64,000 nucleotides of DNA from Nocardia brasiliensis IFM 10847. Its GTDB lineage: Bacteria > Actinomycetota > Actinomycetes > Mycobacteriales > Mycobacteriaceae. The notes below the pieces were generated by a model, which did no database searches, had not been told where the DNA came from, and saw only the letters and a program-made list of their open reading frames with translations. The DNA is taken from the NCBI RefSeq assembly GCF_000710915.1, contig NZ_BAUA01000009.1, positions 1 to 64,000 of the forward strand. Reading direction: 5' to 3'. This document shows, piece after piece, positions 39,856-49,100 of this stretch; position 1 is the first letter of the stretch, and the number at the start of each line of letters is the position of its first letter. The translations under genes were made by a program, and so were the position numbers.

Positions 39856-40835
39856 GCGGTGGCCTCCGCGGCGGGCTTGGTGAGCTCGATGAACACCTCG
39901 TCGAGCGAGGGCCTGCGCAGCGCGATATCGATGAGTTCGATATCGGCCTCGGTGATCCGGCGCAACGCCTCGCCCAGCGTGGCCGCACCGTCGGGCGCGG
40001 GCAGCGAGACCCGGTCGGCGGACTCGGCGACGGTGATCTCGCCGAGCCCGGTGAGCGCGGTGACCACGGCGGGCAGCTCACCCGGATCGGCCGGGACCAC
40101 CTCGCAGTAGCTCGCGCCGGTGCGCGCCTTGAGCTGGTCGGCGGTGCCCTCGGCGATCACGGTGCCCTTGTCGACCACGATGATGTTGTCGCTCAGCACA
40201 TCCGCCTCTTCGAGGTACTGCGTGGTGAGCAGGATCGTGACACCCTGCTGCTTCAGTGCGCGCACGAGACCCCAGAGGCTTTGCCTGCTCACCGGATCGA
40301 GGCCGGTGGTCGGCTCGTCGAGGAAGACCACCTGGGGCGGACGCACCAGCCCGCAGGCGATGTCGATGCGCCTGCGCATGCCGCCGGAGTACTGGCCGAC
40401 CCGGCGATCGGCGGCCTGCTCCAGTTCGAATTGGCCGAGCAGTTCGTCGGCGCGCGTCTTGGCCTCCTTGCGCCGCAAGCCCATCAGGCGGCCGAACAGC
40501 ACCAGGTTCTCCCGGCCGGTCAGCATTTCGTCCAACGCCGCGTATTGGCCGGTGAGCATGATGGACGCCCGGACCGCGGCGGCGTCCCGCACGACGTCGT
40601 ACCCGGCCACGAGTGCCCGCCCCGCATCCGGCTTGGTGAGCGTGGAGAGCACCGACACCGTGGTGGTCTTGCCCGCGCCGTTCGGGCCGAGCACGCCGAG
40701 CACACTGCCCTTCGGCACCTCGAAACTGATGCCGCGCAACGCTTTCACCTCGCCGAACGACTTCTCCACGCCCTCGACGACGATCGCGGTATCGGCCGAA
40801 GCCGTGCCCGCCGCCGTATCCCTGCTCGAATTCAC
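39852..40835 (-). CDS. ABC exporter ATP-binding protein (DrrA-like)
   Basis: 327 residues, GTG start. Walker A GPNGAGKTTT (residues ~49-58), signature YSGGMRRRIDIA, Walker B VVFLDEPTTGLD, and switch histidine replaced by Gln in LLTTQYLEEAD, as in DrrA. The C-terminal ~90-residue extension (RRPSLDEVF motif) is that of drug/lipid exporter ATPases. First gene of a three-gene operon downstream of the siderophore PKS, with a hairpin in between. Confidence 0.93.
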   Translation of the reverse strand: MNSSRDTAAGTASADTAIVVEGVEKSFGEVKALRGISFEVPKGSVLGVLGPNGAGKTTTVSVLSTLTKPDAGRALVAGYDVVRDAAAVRASIMLTGQYAALDEMLTGRENLVLFGRLMGLRRKEAKTRADELLGQFELEQAADRRVGQYSGGMRRRIDIACGLVRPPQVVFLDEPTTGLDPVSRQSLWGLVRALKQQGVTILLTTQYLEEADVLSDNIIVVDKGTVIAEGTADQLKARTGASYCEVVPADPGELPAVVTALTGLGEITVAESADRVSLPAPDGAATLGEALRRITEADIELIDIALRRPSLDEVFIELTKPAAEATA

Positions 40836-40895
40836 CGTGCTGCTCTCCGTCCTTGCTGCGTACGAATCGTCGTTGATGCCTGTGAATCCCGATCA

Positions 40896-40925
40896 GGGCG
40901 GACCCGGCCAGCGCCGAGTCCGCCC
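40896..40925 (-). terminator. Hairpin after the AT-KR-ACP gene
   Basis: GGGCGGAC (40896-40903) pairs with GTCCGCCC (40918-40925), 8 bp with a 14-nt loop, 26 nt past the PKS stop. Likely end, or attenuation point, between the siderophore operon and the exporter genes. Confidence 0.5.
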
Positions 40926-40951
40926 GTTGTCTACCTGCCCGAGCCGGGCGA

Positions 40952-43900
40952 TCAGCCGAGCAATGTCACCACCTCGTCGAGGGACGCGCCGCCCAGTATC
41001 GCGGTGACCGGCAGCTCACGCTGCAGTTCGACCTCGATGCGCTTGCGTAAGTCCAACGCCTGCAACGAATCCAGTCCGAGGGCGACGAGTGGCACGGAGC
41101 CGTCGATGGTCTCGGTGGTGTCCATGCCCATCACCGCGCGCAGCGCGAACCGCACCTGCTCGGCGGTGTCCGGTGCGGCGACCTGAACGGCGACGGGCTG
41201 GGGCTCTGGCGCCACGGGCGCCGGGGCCGGATCGGCCGGTACTTCGCCCTGCTCCGCCGGTAGGTCGCCGAGATCCAGCGTGCTGAACAACGGGTCGAAT
41301 CCGAAGGCGGAGAACAAGGTAGCGAGCCGGTCCCAGTCCGCGGTCGCGATGATGACGTTCTCCGCGCGCGTGGTGACGCCCGCGGCGATCGCGCTCGCGG
41401 GTTCCATCGGCCGCAGGCCGGTGCCGCTGATCGCCGCCAGCGCGTCCGCCTGATCCGCGCCGACCGCACGCCACAGACCCCACTGCACCGACGTGCTCGC
41501 GATGCCCTGGCTGCGGTGCCGCGCCGCTGCCGCGTCGAGCATGCGGTTCACCGCGGCGTAGGCCATGTGGCCGCGACCGCCGATGGTGGCCGACAGCGAC
41601 GAGCACAGCACGACACGGCCGTTCGGCGTGCGCGGGAAGTGCTGGACCAGGTGCTCGAGTGCGACGACCTTCGGGGCCGCCGCCTCGCGCACCGACGCGG
41701 GCGTGAGTTCGGCGGCCGCGACGTAGTCGACGGCCGCGTGCACGATCAAATCCGCTGGTGTCGAACGATATTCGTCGGCCAGCGCGCGCACCGCCGCCTC
41801 GTCGGTGACATCGCAGCGCCGCACGACCACCTCGGTGGCACCGAGCTGTCTGATCTGCTCGATCCGCGCGAGTGCGGTGGCGGCACCGCCCGACCTGCTC
41901 AGCAAGGTGATCCGGCCGGCGCCGTCGCGGGCGAAGCGCTCGCAGAAGTCCAGCCCCAGTTTGCCGGTTCCGCCGACGATCACGACCTCACGCAGGTCGT
42001 CCGCGCCGAGTGGCGACACGGTCGAGACATCTTCGGCGACGAGCCGTTTCGCGTAGACGCCGCCGTCGCGCAGTGCCAGCTCCGGCTCCCGTGCGGTGTG
42101 CAACGCCACCATGAGCGCCTTGGCCGTGTCCGGAAGCGACCGACCGGCAGCGAGATCCACGTGCCGGAAGGAGACGCCGAGGTGATCGGCGGCCAGGCAC
42201 CGGAACCCGGCATGGGCGGCCGCGTGGAACAGATTCGGGACATCGGCCTCGAGCACTTGTTCGCCGCCGACGGTCACCAGCCATACGTCCCGCACCCCGT
42301 CGAGCCGGGGCAACCGCGCGCGATCGCCCAGGAATTCGGCGAGTTCGGCCACCGCGGCGTCGGTCGTCGGGTCGTCGAGTTCCGGCAGTACGACGACCGC
42401 GGTATCGAAAGCCGTTCCGGCACTGTGGGTAGCTGCCTCGGGATCGACGATCGTCACCCCGTGCAGCGCGGCGGCGTCCCGCAGCGCCGCGACCAACTCG
42501 GCGCTGCGACCATCGTGATCGAGCACCGCCATGGTGCGCGGCGGCACCAGGGCCCGGCTGCGCAAGCGCACCCACTGCTCGACGATGCGCTGCGCGGGGA
42601 CCGTACGCTGCCCGGCCACGGCGGAACTCGGTGCGGCAGTACCGGTGTTCGGTGCGGCAGTCCGCACCGCTGTGTGGTCGTAGGCCGCCCACAGGTGCTT
42701 CGGGTTCATCTGCGTATTCGGGAAGTCGAGCAGCGGCAGCCGCGGCGCGCCTGCCGAATCCGTACGCAGCGCGGACCAGTCGTAGCCGAGATCGCTCACC
42801 GCGACGAGTCCGAGATTGCGGGTGAACTCGCGCAGATCGGTGGCCGTCCGGCGCGAGGTGCCGATCGTCTGGAAGTCGCGCTGCTGCGCGACGGCGCTCA
42901 GGTTCTCCTGTACCGCGAGGAAAAGGGCCGGATGGTCGGCGATTTCGAGGTAGGTGTCGACGCCGCGTTCGGCCGCCAGCGCGATCGCCAGATCGAACCG
43001 GACCCGGTTGCGCAGGTTCCAGTACCAGTAGTCGCCCACCGGCAGATCGGGTGTGATCGCCGTGCCCAAAGTGGAACCGATGCATTCGATCTCGGTCGCG
43101 GTGAACTCCGGACGATCCAGTTTGGCGGCCAGCGAGTTGTCCAGGAAGCTGTCCCGGAACTCGGTCACCACGGAGGTGTGCGCGGGGTAGCCGACGCGAA
43201 TCTCCTTGGCGAACTTGCCTTCCGCGGTCAGATCGGCGACCACCTGTGCGACCGTACGGCGCTCGCCGCCGATGGCGAGCACGTGCGGGGAATTGATCAC
43301 CGACAGCTCGGCCCAGCCGGAGTGCCGCGCCAGGATGGCCTCGCATTCCTCGCGATCCACGCCGACGACGGCCATCGAGTACTTGTCTTCGCGGTCTTCC
43401 TGTTTGGCGATCGTGTCCACCAGACCACCGCGCAGCGTCACCACCCGCACGGCGTCGGCCAGCGTGATCACGCCGGACACCACACCGGCGGCGAGTTCGC
43501 CCTGACTGTGCCCGACGGTGACCCCCGGAACCACACCGGCCGCGCGCCACATCGCGGCGAGACCGACCATCTGCATGAACAGCGCGGGCTGCACGACACG
43601 CAGCAGGTTATGGCCCGGCTCCGATTCGGCGAGCAGGTAGGACCGCGGCGACAGCTCGAACAGGTCCTGGAAGACCTCTTCCGCCTCGTCCACCGCGGCG
43701 CGGTAGGCGGGCGAGTTCTCGTAGAACATCCGGCCCATGCCCGCGTATTGGCTGCCCTGGCCAGGGAAGATGTAGCCGATCTTGCGAGTCTTGGCGGCAC
43801 TCCCGGTCGTGATGACGGCCGCGTGCGGCTCGCCCGCCGCGACGGCGCGCAACGCTTCGACCAGCTCGGTGCGCTCGGTGACCATGGCCAGCGCGCGATA

Positions 43901-44071
43901 CCGCCGCGCCACCCGGGTCCGGAACAGCATGTCGGCCACCTGATCCGGGCCCACCGTGGGATGCGCCTCGAGGTAGGACAGGATGGCCGCGGCTTCGCGG
44001 CGCAACGAGTCGGGCGCGTCCGAGGACAGCAGCACCGGGATGCTGCCGTCCGGCAAACGATGGCTAGACAT
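40952..44071 (-). CDS. Polyketide synthase AT-KR-ACP (MbtD-like)
   Basis: 1,039 residues without a ketosynthase. Acyltransferase ~95-400 (FPGQGSQYAGM; Ser189 in GHSQGELAAG; YPAHT in place of the usual YASH/HAFH specificity box). Ketoreductase ~690-890 (NADPH loop GGTGKLG; CSSLSA with catalytic Ser, AYAAVNRML with Tyr and Asn). Acyl carrier ~965-1035 (LGLDSLQALDL). The same order as mycobactin MbtD. With the separate ketosynthase it extends the siderophore chain by a reduced two-carbon unit. The ATG overlaps the ketosynthase gene by 8 nt and has GGAGGAG upstream. Confidence 0.93.
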   Translation of the reverse strand: MSSHRLPDGSIPVLLSSDAPDSLRREAAAILSYLEAHPTVGPDQVADMLFRTRVARRYRALAMVTERTELVEALRAVAAGEPHAAVITTGSAAKTRKIGYIFPGQGSQYAGMGRMFYENSPAYRAAVDEAEEVFQDLFELSPRSYLLAESEPGHNLLRVVQPALFMQMVGLAAMWRAAGVVPGVTVGHSQGELAAGVVSGVITLADAVRVVTLRGGLVDTIAKQEDREDKYSMAVVGVDREECEAILARHSGWAELSVINSPHVLAIGGERRTVAQVVADLTAEGKFAKEIRVGYPAHTSVVTEFRDSFLDNSLAAKLDRPEFTATEIECIGSTLGTAITPDLPVGDYWYWNLRNRVRFDLAIALAAERGVDTYLEIADHPALFLAVQENLSAVAQQRDFQTIGTSRRTATDLREFTRNLGLVAVSDLGYDWSALRTDSAGAPRLPLLDFPNTQMNPKHLWAAYDHTAVRTAAPNTGTAAPSSAVAGQRTVPAQRIVEQWVRLRSRALVPPRTMAVLDHDGRSAELVAALRDAAALHGVTIVDPEAATHSAGTAFDTAVVVLPELDDPTTDAAVAELAEFLGDRARLPRLDGVRDVWLVTVGGEQVLEADVPNLFHAAAHAGFRCLAADHLGVSFRHVDLAAGRSLPDTAKALMVALHTAREPELALRDGGVYAKRLVAEDVSTVSPLGADDLREVVIVGGTGKLGLDFCERFARDGAGRITLLSRSGGAATALARIEQIRQLGATEVVVRRCDVTDEAAVRALADEYRSTPADLIVHAAVDYVAAAELTPASVREAAAPKVVALEHLVQHFPRTPNGRVVLCSSLSATIGGRGHMAYAAVNRMLDAAAARHRSQGIASTSVQWGLWRAVGADQADALAAISGTGLRPMEPASAIAAGVTTRAENVIIATADWDRLATLFSAFGFDPLFSTLDLGDLPAEQGEVPADPAPAPVAPEPQPVAVQVAAPDTAEQVRFALRAVMGMDTTETIDGSVPLVALGLDSLQALDLRKRIEVELQRELPVTAILGGASLDEVVTLLG

Positions 44072-45392
44072 GGATCTCCTCCTCCAGCACGGGCATCGCG
44101 ATGACCGCGTGCGCGTTCGTGCCCGCGACGCCGAATGACGAGACGGCGCCGTAGCGCACTCCGTCGTGGGGCGTCCATTCCGCCAACCGATCGGCCAGGC
44201 GCAGCCCGGACTTCGCCCAATCCAGCTGTGTGGTCGGGTTTTCCGTGTGCCTGGTCGGAGCGATCTGTCCGTGCAAACCGCTCAGCAGCACCTTGATCAG
44301 GCCGAGCATGCCCGCGGCGGCCTGCGCGTGACCGAGGTTCGATTTGACCGAACCGAGCAGCGGACGGCGGTCGCCCTCACTCGCCGCACCGTAAACCTCT
44401 GCCAGCGCGGTCAATTCGAGTGGATCGCCGACCGCCGTGCCGGTGCCGTGCCCCTCGATCATGCCCACCAGCTCCGCCGGGATACCCGCGGCACGCACCG
44501 TTTTCGCGATCAGCTGCGCCTGCGCGTCCGCGCTGGGCACCGCGATGGGTGCGCCCGCGCCGTTATGGTTCACCCGGGTGGCCAGAATCCGCCCGTAAAC
44601 CCGGTGGCCGAGCTCTCTGGCACGCGATTCACGTTCCAGCACAACGACACCCGCGCCCTCACCCCAGAGCGTGCCCAGGGCGTCCGCCGAATACGGTTTG
44701 CACTGTCCGTCCGTGGACAGCGCGTTGGCCTTGGCGAATTCGAAGAAGCCGGCGAGCGAGCCCAGCACGCAGACACCGCCGGCCAAGGCCCAGTCGCATT
44801 CCCCGTTGCGGATCGCCGACGCGGCGAGGTGTACCGCGGACAGCGATGACGCGCACGCGGTGTCCACCGTCATCGACGGACCGGACAATCCGAGGGCATG
44901 TGAGATCCGTCCGGCCACCGCGCCCAGCGCGGCGCCGGTCGCCCGATATCCGGTGTGCTCGTTGGCCTCGTCGCCGCGCGGGCCGTACTCGGTGTAGGAA
45001 GCGCCCATGTAGCAACCGATTTCCGCACCGGCCAGGCTCGCCGGGTTGATGCCCGCGTTCTCCAGCGCTCGCCACGCCACCCGCAGCGCCACCCGCTGCT
45101 GCGGATCCATCGCCACGGCCTCACGCGGCGTGATGCCGAAGAACATCGGGTCGAACTCGGCCGCGCCGTCGAGGAATCCGCCCGCGTCGCGTACCTGGCT
45201 CCAGCCCTCGGTGCCGGACGCGGCCATCAGCTGCTCGATCGGCCACTGCCGGTCACGCGGAAACGGACCGATCAGGTCGCGCGATTCGGCCAGCGCGGAC
45301 CAATATCCGGCCAGGGTGTCGATGCCGCCCGGCGCCTCTACCGCCAAGCCCGTCACGACGATCGGGTCGTCATCGATCCGCTGTGCGCTCAT
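44064..45392 (-). CDS. Stand-alone ketosynthase (MbtC-like)
   Basis: 442 residues. Beta-ketoacyl synthase with active Cys in DTACASSLSAVH, His in EGHGTGTAVGDPLE and Lys/His in GSVKSNLGHAQAAAG. It matches MbtC of mycobactin synthesis, which pairs with MbtD; the two genes overlap here by 8 nt and the products should interact. It decarboxylates a malonyl-type unit and condenses it onto the aminoacyl intermediate. The ATG overlaps the thioesterase stop (ATGA). Confidence 0.93.
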   Translation of the reverse strand: MSAQRIDDDPIVVTGLAVEAPGGIDTLAGYWSALAESRDLIGPFPRDRQWPIEQLMAASGTEGWSQVRDAGGFLDGAAEFDPMFFGITPREAVAMDPQQRVALRVAWRALENAGINPASLAGAEIGCYMGASYTEYGPRGDEANEHTGYRATGAALGAVAGRISHALGLSGPSMTVDTACASSLSAVHLAASAIRNGECDWALAGGVCVLGSLAGFFEFAKANALSTDGQCKPYSADALGTLWGEGAGVVVLERESRARELGHRVYGRILATRVNHNGAGAPIAVPSADAQAQLIAKTVRAAGIPAELVGMIEGHGTGTAVGDPLELTALAEVYGAASEGDRRPLLGSVKSNLGHAQAAAGMLGLIKVLLSGLHGQIAPTRHTENPTTQLDWAKSGLRLADRLAEWTPHDGVRYGAVSSFGVAGTNAHAVIAMPVLEEEIHV

Positions 45393-46153
45393 CGGGTCGC
45401 CTCCGCCGAAACCAGCTCGGCGGACAGAATTTCCGCGATGCCCTCGACATGATCGTTGAGATAGAAGTGCCCGCCGTCGAACATCGTCACCGCCAGTTTC
45501 TGCTCGGTGTGCTGCTGCCAGGCGAACAGATCGCCGATACCGACGAACTCGTCCTCGCTGCCGCCCATCACATGGATGCCGGTGCCGACGGTGACGTCCT
45601 TGCCGCAGGAGTAGGCGTCGAACGCGCGGTAGTCACCCTTCAACGCGGGCAACGCCATACGCATCAGCTCGCGATTCGCCAGCAGGTCGGCGCCGGTGCC
45701 CTGCAGGCCGCCCACGTGATCGAGCAGTTCGTCGTCCTCGGTCGGGTGCGGTGGCATATCGGCGACCTGCCACGGTGCGCAGGCGCCGGAGACGCCGAGT
45801 AGCCGGACGGGCACGCCCGCGGCGTCGGCCAGCCGGGCGAATTCGAAGGCGACCATGGTGCCCATGCTGTGGCCGAAGATAGTGATCGGCACGCCCCGGT
45901 TGAATGGCGACCGCGCGAATTCCTCGAACGCGTCCGCAGCGGTCTCCTGAATGGTCTCGCGCACCGGTTCCTGCGCCCGATCCTGGCGGCCGGGGTATTG
46001 CAGCAGCACCACATCGAAATTCGTGCTCAGGGCCTTGGAGAAGGGTCGGTACGTCGAGGCGCCGCCGCCCGCGTGCGGACAGATCACCAGTGGTGGGTTG
46101 TCCGCGGACCGCGGTTTGTGAAACTTTCGGATCCAGCCCGGTGTACTAGCCAT
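45389..46153 (-). CDS. Type II thioesterase
   Basis: 254 residues from ATG (MASTPGWIRKF) with AGGAG 8 nt upstream. Alpha/beta hydrolase with CPHAGGGASTYRPF (oxyanion loop), nucleophile Ser in FGHSMG, and catalytic His in DGGHFYLNDH. Such stand-alone enzymes clear misloaded carrier proteins or release product. The MbtB-like NRPS here lacks its own C-terminal thioesterase, so this protein may take part of that role. It sits between NRPS and ketosynthase genes; its stop overlaps the ketosynthase start (ATGA). Confidence 0.92.
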   Translation of the reverse strand: MASTPGWIRKFHKPRSADNPPLVICPHAGGGASTYRPFSKALSTNFDVVLLQYPGRQDRAQEPVRETIQETAADAFEEFARSPFNRGVPITIFGHSMGTMVAFEFARLADAAGVPVRLLGVSGACAPWQVADMPPHPTEDDELLDHVGGLQGTGADLLANRELMRMALPALKGDYRAFDAYSCGKDVTVGTGIHVMGGSEDEFVGIGDLFAWQQHTEQKLAVTMFDGGHFYLNDHVEGIAEILSAELVSAEATR

Positions 46154-46189
46154 TACTTGATCTCCTGCCTGGCACCGCAACGCGGTGCG

Positions 46190-49100
46190 TCACTGCCACA
46201 TCCGTCGCATGACCAACATCCCCAGGTCCGAATCGTCGAGAACCTCGGTGTCGCCGATGCGGTGATCGGCATCCTCGGCGATGGCGCGCAGAGTGTTGGT
46301 GAAAGCGGACTCGATGATCTGAACGTCGTTGTCGTCGAAGGAGTCCTCGGCGTAGAAGACGACGACCTGAAGGGGTTCGCCGGGGAACAGCAGGTCCGCG
46401 GGGAAGATCATGATCAGCAGCGCGTTGTCGGTGGCGCCACGGCCTTCGAACGACACCAGCTCCAGTTGCTCCGCGCCGAGCAGCCGCACCAGTTCGTCGC
46501 GGCCCGACGGATAGGACTGGAACACGAACATGCTGTCGAACAGCCTGCGCGCGCCCGCGGCCCGATTCGCCGAGGTGAGGCGGTACTGCTGGAATTCCAT
46601 GAGTTCGGCCCGCCGGCGCTGCACATCGGTGAGCCGGTCTCGCCAACTCTGCTCGGCGGGTAGCTCGATGGCGACCGGCACGGTGTTCACGAAGCAGCCG
46701 ATCGCGTTGTCGACCTCGTCCAGATCGGCCGGACGGCCCGATACCACCTCGCCGAAAACCGCTGCGTCGCCGCCGGTCACGTAGCGCAGCACGTTGGCCC
46801 AGGCCAGCTGGCAGATCGCGCTGAAGGTGGTGCCGGCCGTCGCGGCCAGCTCGGTCAATGCGTCGGCGACCGCGGCGTCGACCGGGAAGCGGTGCGCCAC
46901 CGGCACTTCGGAGCCACCCGGCACCCGGTTCGGTGCCACCACACAGGGCTGCACGCCGGCCAGGTATTCGTTCCACACGGCCTCGGTCGCCTGTTCCCGG
47001 TCCTCGGTGAGCCGCAAGAACTCGGCGAAAGTGGCCGGGTTGCCCAGGGGTTCGGCGGTGCCGCCGCTGGCGTAGTCCGCGAAGATCTCGCGCGGCAGCA
47101 GCTGTCCGGACCAGCCGTCGGTGAGGATGTGATGCGAGGCGAGCACCAGCATGTGCTCCCCCGCCGGCAGGTGCACCACGGTAGCCCGCATCAACGGCCC
47201 ACGCGACAGATCGAACACACCCGCCTGATCGGCGTCGAGGAATTCCAGCAGCCGCTCCTGGGCGTCCGGCTTCGACGCGAAATCGACCTCCTCGACCAGG
47301 AATTCCATCCGCTCGGCGACGACGGCGTACGGCTGCCCGGCGTGCGACACCGAAATGGCGACGCGCAGGTTCGGATACCGATTCAGCACGTTGTTCAGCG
47401 AACGAGTCAGTCGCGCCACGTCGAGCGCGCCGCGCACGGTGATGGTGGTCTGCACCGTGTAGGCGTCGCGTCCCGCGCTGCTGATCGCCGTGAAATACAG
47501 CCCGGCCTGCAGGGGCGCAAGGGGATACACGTCCGCGTAGCGGCCGTAGAGCGACTGCCAGCGGTCGAGATCGAGCTGCGTCACGTCGCGCGCCAGTACG
47601 TCGCTCGGGGTCAAGCGTCGCGCGGGGTCCTCGCGCACGGTTTTCGCCAGCTCACGCAACGCGCCGGTCCACAGATCGGCCAGTTCCCGAACGTCCTGCT
47701 CGGACAACGGGCCCGACGGGTACCGGAACGACGCCCGCAGCACCGGATCGTCGTTGTCCAGCAACGCGACGGTGTTGATGTCGAGCAGCGCGGGCGCGGG
47801 CATGGTCGCATCGGCATGGCCGCCGAGGTAGCCGAATTCCGGTGCGGCGTCCCATTCCTGGACCCGGCCCGCCGCGTCGGGGACGGCAAACCGGCCCATG
47901 TAGTTGAAGCTGAGCTGCGGCGGCGCGGCGGCGGCCAGTTGCGGCGCGGTGTCGGTGTTCAGCCGCCGCAGCAGACCCCAGCCGATGCCCGAATCGGGTA
48001 CCGCGCGCAGCTGCTCCTTGACGGCCTTGACCGCACCGACCATGTCCGGCTCGGCCGCAACGGTGAGCGCGACCGGATAGGCGGTGGTGAACCAGCCGAC
48101 CGCATTCGCGAGATCGACTCCGGCGAAGAGGGTTTCGACGCGACCGTGCCGCTCCATGGTGAGTTTGACCGGGTCGGCGTCGCGCTCGCGCGCCTGCCGG
48201 AACTGCCGGGTCGCCACGGCAAGCGCGGCCACCTGGATGTCGAGGAAGTCGCAGCCGAAGGCCTGCGCCGCGGTGGTCATCAGGTAGTGCGTGTCGGCGG
48301 TGTCCAGCTCCGCGGTGACCTCGCGCACCGTTGCCACGGTGTCCACGGCGGCATCGAACGCGCGGTCGCCGAGCAGCGGATCGGCGCTGTCCGCGATCGC
48401 CTGCCACCACGGCAACGTCTCGACCACCGAGTCCGCCTGGGCCAACTGGACCAACCCGGTATTCCAGGCCTGCACCGACGTACCCAGGTCGGCCGCCGAA
48501 AGTTCTTCGGCCGCCCAGAGTCTGCGCAGGTCCTCATGGATGACGCGCCACGAGACGCCGTCGACCACGAGATGGTGCAGCACCAGCAGCAAGCGTCCGG
48601 CGGTGTCATCGTCGGTGTGCACCCAGGCCGCACCGACCATCCGGCCCGCCGCGGGATCCAGTTCCTCGGCGATTCGGCGCAGTTGCTCGTTCAGTACGTC
48701 GGTCGCAGTCGATTCCCATGTGGCACGGACGATTTCGATGTCGTGCAGGACGGGTCGGGCGAACGGCTCGTCCGCGTGCGGCACGTAGTACGCCGTCCGG
48801 CCGTCCGGCCCGGTCGCCAAGCGGGCGCGCAGCAGCGGATGCCGGTCGATCAGCCCGTCGAGCATCGCGCTGAGCCGCGCGAGCGTGCTGCCTGCCGGGG
48901 TCACCACCGCCGTCGCCTGGCTGTAAGCGGCGTAGTCGGTGCTCTGTTCGGTCAGCAGGGTCGCAATCGGGTTCAGCGGAATCCAGCCGGTGCCGTCGCC
49001 GGATTCGACCAGTGCGGGCGCGGTCGACAGGTCGAGCGGTTCGGTGGCGGCGGCGATGAGCGCGATGGTGCGCGCCGCGAACAGCGCGCTGGTGCTGATC

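Noticed and set aside
41516..44104. 862-codon plus-strand frame
   Set aside because: Antisense to the AT-KR-ACP gene; composition biased to His/Arg/Gly.
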